This document shows, one piece after another, positions 26,322 to 33,876 of a DNA stretch of 64,000 bases; the stretch's first letter is position 1; the number at the start of each line of letters is the position of its first letter. The position numbers and the translations under genes were made by a program. Origin of the DNA: Deltaproteobacteria bacterium (GTDB lineage Bacteria; Myxococcota_A; UBA9160; SZUA-336); the NCBI GenBank assembly GCA_016875225.1, contig VGRW01000011.1, positions 1 to 64,000 of the forward strand. Reading direction: 5' to 3'. The notes beneath the pieces are model-generated. The model was not told where the DNA came from and ran no database searches. It saw only the letters and a program-made list of their open reading frames with translations.

Positions 26322-27599
26322 CTAGCGCGCCCGACCGCGACCGCGGCCGCGACCTCTCCCGCCTCCGCTCCCGCTCCGCGACCGGGAGCCGGATCCGCCG
26401 CCGCCTCCGCCGGAGCCGCGTCGACCGTGCTGCGGCGACCGCGAGGCCGGCGGCGCGATGCTCGGCACGCCCTGCGGGCCGTAGTCGAAGTCGGGCACCG
26501 TCACGCGCGGCAGGCGCTTTCCGATCGCGCGCTCGATTCGCGCGACATCGGCCTCCTCCTCGTGCGAGACGAAGGTGAAGGCGTCGCCGGTCGCCTCGGC
26601 GCGCGCGGTGCGGCCGACGCGGTGGATGTAGTCCTCGGGCACCTTGGGCACGTCGAAGTTCACGACGTGGCCGAGCGCCTCGACGTCGATTCCACGCGCC
26701 GCGATGTCGGTGGCGACCAGCACGCGGTGCTTGCCGCTCTTGAAGCCGGCCAGCGCCGCGGTGCGCTGCGACTGCGAGCGGTTGCCGTGGATCCGCTCGG
26801 CCTTGATCCGGGCCTTGATCAGGAACGCGGCGAGCCGATCGGCGCGGTGCTTGGTGCGCGTGAAGACGAGCGCGTCCTTTATCAGCCCGCTCTCGAGCAG
26901 CGTGAGCAGAAGCGGGCCCTTCTTCTCGCCGCTCACCGGGTAGACCGCCTGCGTGATGCCGATCGCGGGAGCCGCCTGGCGTGCGAGGTTGATCGTGGCG
27001 GGATCGTGGAGCAGCTCGCGCGTCAGCTCCGCGATCGGCGGAGGCATGGTGGCGCTGAAGAACAGCGTCTGCCGCTTCGCGGGGATGTGCTTCAGCACGC
27101 GCTTGATGTCGGGCAGGAAGCCCATGTCGAGCATCCGGTCCGCTTCGTCGAGCACGAGGAACTCGAGTCCTCGCAGCTTCGCGTAGGGCGCGCGGAAGTG
27201 GTCGAGCAGGCGGCCGGGCGTGGCGACGATCACCCCTACACCGCTGCGGAACGCGTGCTCCTGCGCGCCCATTCCGACGCCGCCGAAGACGGCCGCGCCG
27301 GAGATCGGCGTGTGCACGGCCAGGTCGTTCAGGTCCTCGAGGATCTGCGCGGCGAGCTCGCGGGTGGGCGTGAGCACCAGCGCGTAGGTCGTGCCGCGCT
27401 TGCGCTCGATCAGCTGGTGGAGGATGGGCAGCAGGAACGCGGCGGTCTTGCCGCTGCCGGTGGTCGCGCACGCGAGCACGTCTCGGTGCAAGAGCGCAGG
27501 CGGGATGGCCTGCTCCTGGATCGGTGTGGGCCGGGTGAATCCCAGCTCCTTGATTCCCTTGAGAAGGCTGGGATGCAGCCCGAACGAAGTGAAAGGCAC
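26322..27599 (-). CDS. rhlE: DEAD-box RNA helicase, RhlE-type
   Basis: A 425-residue ATP-dependent RNA helicase. Visible motifs in order: Q motif (FTRPTPIQEQAIP, 21-33), Walker A ATTGSGKT (45-52), PTRELA (78-83), DEAD (151-154), SAT (182-184), ARGID and HRVGRTAR. After about residue 385 the chain becomes a low-complexity Gly/Ser/Arg tail (26326-26420 in DNA), typical of RhlE-like proteins and probably RNA-binding. It acts in ribosome assembly or mRNA decay and is often induced by cold. The GTG start has GGAG 9 nt upstream. Confidence 0.92.
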   Translation of the reverse strand: MPFTSFGLHPSLLKGIKELGFTRPTPIQEQAIPPALLHRDVLACATTGSGKTAAFLLPILHQLIERKRGTTYALVLTPTRELAAQILEDLNDLAVHTPISGAAVFGGVGMGAQEHAFRSGVGVIVATPGRLLDHFRAPYAKLRGLEFLVLDEADRMLDMGFLPDIKRVLKHIPAKRQTLFFSATMPPPIAELTRELLHDPATINLARQAAPAIGITQAVYPVSGEKKGPLLLTLLESGLIKDALVFTRTKHRADRLAAFLIKARIKAERIHGNRSQSQRTAALAGFKSGKHRVLVATDIAARGIDVEALGHVVNFDVPKVPEDYIHRVGRTARAEATGDAFTFVSHEEEADVARIERAIGKRLPRVTVPDFDYGPQGVPSIAPPASRSPQHGRRGSGGGGGGSGSRSRSGSGGGRGRGRGRGRAR

Positions 27600-27700
27600 G
27601 TGAATCGACTCCTGATACGGGGGCGCACTCGGTCTACGAGGCGCGGGGTAGGGCCGGAGCCTAGCCCAGATGTGATCCGGTTACGATCGCGGATCCGATT

Positions 27701-28234
27701 TCACGGCTCGATCGACCGCGACATGAGGATGAACGGGACCGTGACTCCGTCGGGAAGCCGCGTGTCGATCCGCTCGCTCGGCTCGAAGCCGAAGGCGCGG
27801 TAGAGCGGCTCGCCGGGAAGCGTCGCGGCGAGCGCGAGCGCGCGGAAGCCGTCGGCGCGCGCCGCCCGGATGCACGCCTCCATGAGCCGCGAGCCCACGC
27901 CGCGGCGCGCGTGCTCGGGCCGCACGAAGAACGCGCGGATCCGCGCTGGCTCGCGTGCGGGATCGAGCAGCGGATCGGGGCCGCTCTTCATCTGGTCGCC
28001 GCCGAAGAGCGTTCGGCGCCGGCTCCAGCCGCCGCAGCCCGCGATCGCGTCGCCAACAAGCGCGACGAAGTAGGTGCCGTCGGCGACGAGCTGCGTGTCC
28101 ACGCCGAAGACGTGTCGGATCGCGCTCTCGATCTGCTCGGGCGTGTAGTGGCCGCGGCCGAGCGCGCGCACCGAGTCGGGGATCAGCTCGCGCAGGGCGG
28201 GAAGATCCGCCGCGGTCGCGACTCGCAAGGTCAT
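27701..28234 (-). CDS. GNAT-family N-acetyltransferase
   Basis: A 177-residue acetyltransferase. The acetyl-CoA loop is seen in RPEHARRGVGSRLMEACI, with the R-x-x-G-x-G/A pattern, and the C-terminal LPGEPLYRAFGFEPSERI matches the last conserved strand region. The substrate is unknown. The ATG at 28234 is chosen because GAGGTGA lies 5 nt upstream, an almost perfect anti-rRNA match; an in-frame GTG three codons earlier is the alternative. It is divergent from the dienelactone hydrolase with 59 nt between starts. Confidence 0.88.
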   Translation of the reverse strand: MTLRVATAADLPALRELIPDSVRALGRGHYTPEQIESAIRHVFGVDTQLVADGTYFVALVGDAIAGCGGWSRRRTLFGGDQMKSGPDPLLDPAREPARIRAFFVRPEHARRGVGSRLMEACIRAARADGFRALALAATLPGEPLYRAFGFEPSERIDTRLPDGVTVPFILMSRSIEP

Positions 28235-28293
28235 CTCGCTCACCTCGCCTCCCGGGAATCGAGCATAATCGATCGCTCGCGAGGGAGGATTCC

Positions 28294-29106
28294 ATGGCCC
28301 AGCCGCGCAAGCTCGGAGCGCTCTCGACCGGATACCCGCGAATCCTGCCGCCGACGCCGACGGCGCTGCGCACACCCGCGGACGGGCTGGTCGAGGGAGC
28401 GGTCTGGGTGCCGGTCGAAGACGGCGAGCTGCCAGGGTACCGGGCGATGCCCGCCGGCGCGGGGCCGCACCCGATCCTGCTCGTCGTCCAGGAGATCTTC
28501 GGCGTCGACGAGTACCTGAAGGACATCTGTCGGCGCGCGGCGCACGCGGGCTACGTCGCGATCGCGCCCGAGCTCTACGCCCGCGAGGCCCGGCCCGGCG
28601 AGTGCGAGACGCTCGAAGCCGTGCTCGAGATCGTCCGCAACGCGCCCGATGTGCGCGTGCTCGGCGATCTGGACGCGAGCGCGGAGTTCGCCGTGCGCGA
28701 GTGCTCGGGCGACCCGACACGGATCGGCGTCACCGGCTTCTGCTGGGGCGGGCGGATCGTCTGGCTCTACGCCGCGCACGAGGCGCGGCTGCGCGCCGGC
28801 ATCGCCTGGTACGGGCGGCTGGTGGGCGACACCGACCCGCGTCACCCCCGCCAGCCGCTCGACGTCGCCCCCGAGCTGCGCGTGCCCGTGCTCGGCCTGT
28901 ACGGCTCCGAAGACACCGGCATCCCGCTCGAGACCGTCGAGCGGATGAAGACCGCGCTCGACGCCTCCGATTCGGGCTCGACGTTCGTGGTCTACGAGGG
29001 CGCCCCGCACGCCTTCCACGCCGACTACCGCTCCAGCTACCGGCCCGAGCCCGCGCGCGACGGCTGGGCGCGGATGCTGGCCTGGCTGCGAGCGCACGGC
29101 GCGTAG
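28294..29106 (+). CDS. Dienelactone hydrolase-family protein
   Basis: A 270-residue alpha/beta hydrolase. The catalytic triad is Cys150 in GFCWGGR, Asp207 in YGSEDTGIP and His239 in GAPHAFH, the Cys-Asp-His arrangement of carboxymethylenebutenolidase. An N-terminal extension of about 30 residues precedes the fold, without a clear signal peptide. The family opens lactone rings in aromatic degradation but also includes general esterases. No chlorocatechol genes are nearby, so the substrate is undetermined. The start has GGGAGG. A CATAAT box 24 nt before the ATG (28264-28269) is a possible -10 element. Confidence 0.9.
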   Translation: MAQPRKLGALSTGYPRILPPTPTALRTPADGLVEGAVWVPVEDGELPGYRAMPAGAGPHPILLVVQEIFGVDEYLKDICRRAAHAGYVAIAPELYAREARPGECETLEAVLEIVRNAPDVRVLGDLDASAEFAVRECSGDPTRIGVTGFCWGGRIVWLYAAHEARLRAGIAWYGRLVGDTDPRHPRQPLDVAPELRVPVLGLYGSEDTGIPLETVERMKTALDASDSGSTFVVYEGAPHAFHADYRSSYRPEPARDGWARMLAWLRAHGA

Positions 29107-29110
29107 CTCG

Positions 29111-29440
29111 CTACGCCAGGATCGCGACGTAGACCAGCTTGCAGACCAGGTGCAGCCCCTGGTCCTGGTTGAAGGAGAGGCGGCCCTCGCACTTCATGAA
29201 GTCGATCGCGACGTGGATCGCCGCCTCGAGCGCGCCGAGCGGCCACAGGCCCGAGATCAGGTAGACCGCGCCACCGTGGGTGATCCCGTGTGCGCCGAGC
29301 CAGTAGTACCAGGGCGGAAAGCCGGGCCCGCGGGCCGCCGCCATGTCGCGCCGGCGGCTCTTCCCGCTCCCCATCGCCTCGCCCTGCAGCACCCCGTCGC
29401 AGACCGCGTGCGCGACGATGAAGAGAAAGAGCTGCTCCAT
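29111..29440 (-). CDS. DUF3307-type small membrane protein
   Basis: A 109-residue protein resembling DUF3307. It starts with a hydrophobic helix (LFLFIVAHAVCDGVLQ), has a second segment around GITHGGAVYLISGLWPLGALEAAIHVAIDF, and ends with FNQDQGLHLVCKLVYVAI, the conserved DQxLH helix of the family. The function is unknown. A perfect TGTGA-N6-TCACA site lies 60-75 nt upstream of its start, so control by a CRP/FNR-family regulator is possible. Confidence 0.75.
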   Translation of the reverse strand: MEQLFLFIVAHAVCDGVLQGEAMGSGKSRRRDMAAARGPGFPPWYYWLGAHGITHGGAVYLISGLWPLGALEAAIHVAIDFMKCEGRLSFNQDQGLHLVCKLVYVAILA

Positions 29441-29497
29441 TCGCCGCGCGCCCTCGCGATGGTTGAGCTGCAGGCTACGCCTCGGCGTCGCCGCGAC

Positions 29498-29517
29498 ACT
29501 GTGAATTCCTTCACAGT
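29498..29517. promoter_or_regulatory. CRP-like palindromic site TGTGA-N6-TCACA
   Basis: Eight-base arms (ACTGTGAA and TTCACAGT) flank TTCC. The core is exactly TGTGA-attcct-TCACA, the E. coli CRP consensus half-sites with the right 6-bp spacing. It lies in the 96-bp gap between uspA and the DUF3307 gene, centred about 67 bp before the latter's ATG. Because it follows the uspA stop it could also act as a weak hairpin, but there is no T-tract. Confidence 0.55.
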
Positions 29518-29536
29518 CCGCGCGGTGCCGGGGCGT

Positions 29537-29989
29537 TCAGCGCGACGGGCGGTGCACCAGAACGGGGACCTTCGCCTGCGCGAGCACCTTCTGCGTCTCG
29601 CTGCCGAGCAGCAGGCCGCGGATTCCGCGCCGGCCGTGCGAGGCCATCACGATCAGGTCGCACTTGCGCCGCTTCGCCTCGGCCAGGATCGCGTCGGCGG
29701 GAAAATCGCTCTTCACGCAGACGCTGCTGCAGGGCACCCCGGCCGCCTTCGCGGCCTTCTCGATCTGGCCCAGGTGCGTCGCCGCGGCCTTCTCGATCAG
29801 CTCCTCGTTCTTGCGCGTGGTCGAGTAGCCGGCGGGCAGGCGATTGCGGAACAGGATCGGCGTCGCGGCCGGCGCCGCGAAGAGCCCCGTGATTCGCGCG
29901 CCCAGAGCGCGGGCCAGCGCGATCGCGTCGCGGACGGCGGCTCGCGAGAGCGGCGAGCCGTCGGTCGGAACCAGGATGTGCGTGTACAT
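29537..29989 (-). CDS. uspA: Universal stress protein (UspA family)
   Basis: A 150-residue UspA domain. It opens with MYTHILVPTDGSPLS, and near the C-terminus HGRRGIRGLLLGSETQKVL supplies the G-2X-G-9X-G-S/T nucleotide-binding motif, so this is an ATP-binding type. A conserved DLIVMASHG strand precedes it. Such proteins modulate stress responses and often partner with transporters. Here it follows an ion-transporter gene by 15 nt on the same strand, so it may regulate or sense that transporter. Confidence 0.92.
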   Translation of the reverse strand: MYTHILVPTDGSPLSRAAVRDAIALARALGARITGLFAAPAATPILFRNRLPAGYSTTRKNEELIEKAAATHLGQIEKAAKAAGVPCSSVCVKSDFPADAILAEAKRRKCDLIVMASHGRRGIRGLLLGSETQKVLAQAKVPVLVHRPSR

Positions 29990-30004
29990 CGACTCGACCT
30001 CCGG

Positions 30005-31318
30005 CTAGTTCGCGTACGGTAGCACCCAGATCAGCATGCCCAGCGCGTAGCAGACGATGGAGCAGACCAGCGTGAACGGCACGCTCCAGGCCAGGAACTC
30101 GCGCAGCGAGATCTTCCGACCCTCTTCCTTCTCGGCCAGGCTCAGCGCGACGTAGAGCGCGGGCGCGCCCGCGATGCTGAGGTTGCTGCCGAGCGTCCCC
30201 GACCAGAGCAGCATCCAGTACAGCGGCCAGGGCTCGATCCCGGCGTGGCCCAGGTCCCGGATCGTGTACAGGAACGTGAGGATGTACGCGTCGTGCTCGA
30301 CCAGCCCGACGATCGGGATCGTGATCCAGTACAGCACCGTCGCGCCGAGCGGGTAGCTCTGCGCGAAGAGCGGCTTGATCCCGCCGGCGAGCAGCTCGAG
30401 GATGTGGCTCTTCTCGAGCCCGCCGACCAGCGCGAAGAGCGCGATGTAGAAGAAGATCGCGCGCCAGTCGAGCTCGCCGACCATCGCCTCGATGCTCGGC
30501 GCCTTCGCGCGGCTGCCGAGCAGGGTGAGCGCCAGCACGAGCGTGACCGCGCCGGTGAGCGCGATGAAGCCGAGCTTCACGTCGAGCGCCTCGCGGAACG
30601 ACATCGCCACCACGGTGCCCACGAACCAGAGCACCACGACCGAGGCGAACAGGGGATTGGGGATGCGCGCGTCGATGCCGAGCGCCGCGATGTCGCGCAC
30701 GCGCTCGCGGCCGCGGAAGCCGTAGGCGTACATCGCGGCCAGCGTGATCAGGAACGTGACGAGCAGGATCGGAAACGACGACGGCCGGCCGAACTGCCAG
30801 ATGAAGTCGAAGAACTCCGCGCCGGCCACGCCGTGCAGCATCTGCGGCGGCAGGTCGCCGATGATCAGCGCGGTGCCCATGAAGTTCGCGCCGAAGCCGA
30901 TCATCAGGATCACCGGCGCGGCGGCGAGCTTCATCGCGCGCGCCAGCGGCAGCGCGACCGGCGTCATCATCAGGATGGTCACGACGTTGTCGACGAACAT
31001 CGAGATGATCCCGGCCAGGAAAGCGAGGATCATCACCAGCAGCCCCGGCCGCCCGCCGGAGAGCCGCAGCGCCTGCAGCGAGAGCCAGCTCGGCACGCCG
31101 CTGTGCCCGAAGTAGCCCGCGATCAGCCAGACGCTGACCAGGATCGACATCACGTTCCAGTCGACGTAGCCGAACGCGTCGACCTCCGTCATCACGCCGA
31201 GCCAGATCATCGCGCTCACGCCGAGCAGCGCGGAGAGCGTGCTGTCGATCCGGTTGCTGACGACGGCCGCGATCGTGACGGCGAAGATGCCCAGCGCCAG
31301 CCACTGCGATGCGTCCAT
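30005..31318 (-). CDS. Ion transporter of the ArsB/NhaD (CitMHS) superfamily
   Basis: A 437-residue inner-membrane protein with about 11-12 helices. It resembles NhaD-type Na+/H+ antiporters and ArsB/SLC13 permeases. The conserved hairpin regions are IISMFVDNVVTILMMTPVALPLA in the first half and GLVEHDAYILTFLYTIRDLG with GTLGSNLSIAGAPALYVAL in the second, showing the inverted repeat of the fold. The transported ion could be sodium, arsenite or a dicarboxylate. The ATG at 31318 is chosen because the sequence becomes membrane-like directly afterwards. It is followed by uspA after 15 nt. Confidence 0.85.
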   Translation of the reverse strand: MDASQWLALGIFAVTIAAVVSNRIDSTLSALLGVSAMIWLGVMTEVDAFGYVDWNVMSILVSVWLIAGYFGHSGVPSWLSLQALRLSGGRPGLLVMILAFLAGIISMFVDNVVTILMMTPVALPLARAMKLAAAPVILMIGFGANFMGTALIIGDLPPQMLHGVAGAEFFDFIWQFGRPSSFPILLVTFLITLAAMYAYGFRGRERVRDIAALGIDARIPNPLFASVVVLWFVGTVVAMSFREALDVKLGFIALTGAVTLVLALTLLGSRAKAPSIEAMVGELDWRAIFFYIALFALVGGLEKSHILELLAGGIKPLFAQSYPLGATVLYWITIPIVGLVEHDAYILTFLYTIRDLGHAGIEPWPLYWMLLWSGTLGSNLSIAGAPALYVALSLAEKEEGRKISLREFLAWSVPFTLVCSIVCYALGMLIWVLPYAN

Positions 31319-31346
31319 CCCGTCCACCCCCGTTTCGCGCCGCGGG

Positions 31347-31352
31347 ATTGTA
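31347..31352 (-). promoter_or_regulatory. Candidate -10 element (TACAAT) for the transporter-uspA pair
   Basis: Minus-strand TACAAT, five of six consensus bases, lies 28 nt upstream of the ATG at 31318. The same hexamer appears before the ThDP enzyme and cstA. No good -35 is seen. Confidence 0.35.
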
Positions 31353-31371
31353 CACGTGAAGCGGCGCGCTC

Positions 31372-31626
31372 CTAGTCCCACTCTCCGGTCGGGACGAGCT
31401 CGAGCGCGGCGCTGCGGCAGCGCGGGCACTCGACCGGGGGCGCCAGCTCCCCTCCGCACCTCGGACAGCCGCGCGCGAAGCTCGCAGCGCGAACCGACAC
31501 GATCTCGCGGCAGCGATCGCAGCGAGCGAGACGCCGCTCGCTTTCCGGCCCCGACATCCCGCCGCCCTCGAGCAGGTCGCGGGCTTCGTACCCGCACGGG
31601 CAGATCGCGTCGACCATGCAGCCCAT
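31372..31626 (-). CDS. Small zinc-ribbon protein
   Basis: An 84-residue Cys-rich protein. Nine cysteines (3, 9, 11, 36, 39, 54, 57, 67, 70) include three clean CxxC knuckles (CDRC, CPRC, CPRC), enough for one or two zinc ribbons. No known family is recognised. It sits 10 nt downstream of the LLM oxidoreductase on the same strand, which supports a real gene. Regular CxxC spacing is unlikely by chance. A role in protein or nucleic-acid binding is possible. Confidence 0.6.
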   Translation of the reverse strand: MGCMVDAICPCGYEARDLLEGGGMSGPESERRLARCDRCREIVSVRAASFARGCPRCGGELAPPVECPRCRSAALELVPTGEWD

Positions 31627-31636
31627 GCGGCGGGAC

Positions 31637-32641
31637 CTAGCCGTGAAGCTTCGCGATCAGCTCGCGCGGGCTCTGCTTCCCGCCGCCTCCGAACGTGAGC
31701 GTGACGCGGTCGACCACGTCGCCGTAGCGCGACGCGAGCTTGGGCACGATCTCGTCGGGCGTGCCGACGATCGCGAACGCCTCGAGGATGCGGTCGTCGA
31801 TGCGCTCGCCCATCTCGTCCCACTTGCCCTGCTTGCTCAAGCCATTGAGCTCGCCCTGCAGCCCGCCCCAGCCGTGCAGCTCGAGCACCGGGCGATAGGC
31901 CGGCGTCGAGCCGTAGAACGCGATCTGCTTGCAGACGGCGGTTCGCTGCGCCATCCACGACTTCTCGTCGGCGCCGGTGACCACGAACGCGGGGAAGGCG
32001 ATCTGGAAGTCCTTGCGCGCGCGGCCGGACTTCGCGAGCCCGCGCGAGAGCGCGGGAAGCGTCACCTCGCGCAGGTAGCGCTCGGTGGTGAAGGCGTGCG
32101 CGATCATTCCGTCCGCGGTCTCGCCCGCGACCTCGGTCATCAGCGGCCCGACCGCGGCCAGGAACACGCGCGGCACGCCGTGCTGCGTGTCGGTGGGCGT
32201 GAACATCGGCGTCATCAGCGTGTGGGTGTAGAACTCGCCGCGGAACTCGAGCTTCTTGCCCTCGTACCAGCAGGCCCAGATCGCGCGCATGGCCAGGATC
32301 AGCTCGCGCATCCGCGCGGCCGGGTGCGACCACGGCTGGCTGAAGCGCTTGGTGATGTGCGGCTGGATCTGCGAGCCGAGCCCGAGGATGAAGCGCCCCT
32401 TCGAGAACGCGTTCAGGTCGTGCGCAAGGTTCGCCAGGATCATCGGGTTGCGCGCGAACGCCACCGCGATCGAGGTCATGAGCTCGATCCGCGTGCTGTG
32501 CTCGGCCGCAAGGAGCAGCGGAAAGAACGGGTCGTGCGACGTCTCGGCCGTGATCGCGCCGTCGTAGCCTGCGGCCTCGAGCTCGCGAATGCGCCTCGGC
32601 ACCTCTTCGAGACCGCCCAGCAATCCTGCATCGACCTTCAT
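31637..32641 (-). CDS. LLM-class F420-dependent oxidoreductase
   Basis: A 334-residue luciferase-like monooxygenase-fold flavoprotein. The TIM-barrel opening MKVDAGLLGGLEEVPRRIRELEAAGYDG, the SIAVAFARNPMILANLAHDLNAFSKGRFILGLG region and the FLAAVGPLMTEVAGETADGMIAH strand are typical of the F420-dependent subgroup widely found in actinobacteria and some proteobacteria. It probably reduces or oxidises a small organic substrate with coenzyme F420, although FMN use cannot be excluded. The ATG follows GGAGGAACGAG. A small zinc-ribbon gene follows on the same strand. Confidence 0.88.
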   Translation of the reverse strand: MKVDAGLLGGLEEVPRRIRELEAAGYDGAITAETSHDPFFPLLLAAEHSTRIELMTSIAVAFARNPMILANLAHDLNAFSKGRFILGLGSQIQPHITKRFSQPWSHPAARMRELILAMRAIWACWYEGKKLEFRGEFYTHTLMTPMFTPTDTQHGVPRVFLAAVGPLMTEVAGETADGMIAHAFTTERYLREVTLPALSRGLAKSGRARKDFQIAFPAFVVTGADEKSWMAQRTAVCKQIAFYGSTPAYRPVLELHGWGGLQGELNGLSKQGKWDEMGERIDDRILEAFAIVGTPDEIVPKLASRYGDVVDRVTLTFGGGGKQSPRELIAKLHG

Positions 32642-32708
32642 CTCGTTCCTCCTTCGCGCTGCGCGGGCATCCTATCAGCCCTCGACTCGGCCGGCAGTGC
32701 GCCGCCGG

Positions 32709-33848
32709 CTACGGGCGGGCGAACACCCCCAGCGTCTCGACGTGCTCGGTGTACGGGAACAGGGCGAAGCACTCCAGCCGCCGCAGCTCGAGCACGCCCG
32801 CGTCGAGCCAGCGCGAGGCCTCGCGCAGGAACGCGTCGAGGCCGCAGCTCGCGTACACGAGCTGCGCGGGGGGATGCGCCCGGATCGCGTCGACGAGCGC
32901 GGGCCCGAGGCCGCGCCGCGGGGGATCTACGATCGCCGAGTCCGCCGATCCGAGACGATCGGCGAAGTCGGCCGCGTCGCCGGGCAGGATCTCTGCGCGC
33001 GACCGCTCGTCCGCGGGCCGGGCGGCGATTCCGAGCTCCAGCCCGCGCAGCCCGTGCGCCGAGATCTCGTTCAGCGCCACGCTCCGCGCGCGTCCGAGCA
33101 GGCCGAGCCCGATCGCGCCCGTGCCCGCGAAGAGCTCGAGCACGCGCGCGCCGTCGGGAACCGCCGCTCGCGCCCGGCTCGCGAGAACCTCGAAGAGCCC
33201 GGCGTGGCTCTGGCCGAACGCCCCGGGCGGCTGGAACACGTCGACGCCCGCGATCGTCTCGCGCAGCGCCTCTTCGCCCGAGACGCGCTCCCAGAGCGGC
33301 CCGAGGATCGCGTTCGCGCCGCCGGGATTTCCGTTCCAGAACAGCCCCGAGAGCCGCGGCCCGAGCTCGCGCTCGAGCGCCGTGAAGGTGGAGCGCAGCG
33401 GATCCGGGGTCGCGTCGTTTCCGACCAGAACGACCTGCGCGCGCGACGTGGCGCGCTCGACCGCGATCTGCGCATAGCGGAGCTGGCCGAGCTTCGAGTC
33501 CTCGCCATACGGCGCCACGCCGCTGGCGCGGATCGCGCGGCGCAGTGCGGCGGCGACTTCGTTCACGAGCGGGTGGTGGATCCGACACCGGGGAATGTCG
33601 GTGACCCGGTGCGTTCCCTCCGCGAAGATCCCGAGCTTCGGCGCGCGCGCGCGGCCGCGAACCGCGAGCCTGGCGCGGGTGCGAAATCCCAGCGCCGCGC
33701 CGACGTGGACTTCCGGCCCGGGCAGGCCCGCGCGAGACGCGAGCTCGGCGAGCCGCAGCGCCGCTCCGCGCGCGATCCCCGGCTCGCCGTAATTCGGGCA
33801 GCCGGGGCAGGGCGGGCGGTGCGGGCAGGGAGGGATCTCTTCGCTCAC
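32709..33848 (-). CDS. RNA uracil-C5-methyltransferase (RlmD/TrmA family)
   Basis: A 379-residue SAM-dependent RNA methyltransferase that makes 5-methyluridine in 23S rRNA or tRNA. Candidate 4Fe-4S ligands are Cys8, Cys14, Cys17 and Cys88, with the RlmD-like CX5CX2C spacing. FQPPGAFGQ (205-213), the SAM loop LELFAGTGAIG (237-247) and DPPRRGL (308-314) follow. The catalytic Cys335 is in YASCGLDAF, where most homologues have SCNP. The N-terminal TRAM domain of RlmD is absent. The GTG at 33848 lacks a ribosome site; an ATG at 33878, which overlaps the divergent YgiQ start, would add ten residues. Confidence 0.88.
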   Translation of the reverse strand: MSEEIPPCPHRPPCPGCPNYGEPGIARGAALRLAELASRAGLPGPEVHVGAALGFRTRARLAVRGRARAPKLGIFAEGTHRVTDIPRCRIHHPLVNEVAAALRRAIRASGVAPYGEDSKLGQLRYAQIAVERATSRAQVVLVGNDATPDPLRSTFTALERELGPRLSGLFWNGNPGGANAILGPLWERVSGEEALRETIAGVDVFQPPGAFGQSHAGLFEVLASRARAAVPDGARVLELFAGTGAIGLGLLGRARSVALNEISAHGLRGLELGIAARPADERSRAEILPGDAADFADRLGSADSAIVDPPRRGLGPALVDAIRAHPPAQLVYASCGLDAFLREASRWLDAGVLELRRLECFALFPYTEHVETLGVFARP

Positions 33849-33859
33849 GCGGCGGAGGC

Positions 33860-33865
33860 TATACT
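33860..33865 (+). promoter_or_regulatory. Candidate -10 element (TATACT) before ygiQ
   Basis: TATACT matches five of six consensus bases and ends 11 nt before the ATG at 33877. The spacer has no Shine-Dalgarno sequence, so the message would have a leader of only a few bases. No clear -35 is present. Confidence 0.4.
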
Positions 33866-33876
33866 CCGCGGCCCCC

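Noticed and set aside
26326-26420. GC-rich repetitive stretch as a repeat element
   Set aside because: It encodes the Gly/Ser/Arg tail of the RNA helicase and shows ordinary codon-level repetition, not an independent element.
29498-29517. Hairpin as terminator of uspA
   Set aside because: The arms are only 8 bp, AT-rich, with no T-tract. The match to a CRP site explains it better.
30245-31375. Forward open frame of 376 codons antisense to the ion transporter
   Set aside because: Its translation is dominated by Arg, Asp, His and Gln, as expected from antisense of a membrane protein, and there is no ribosome site.
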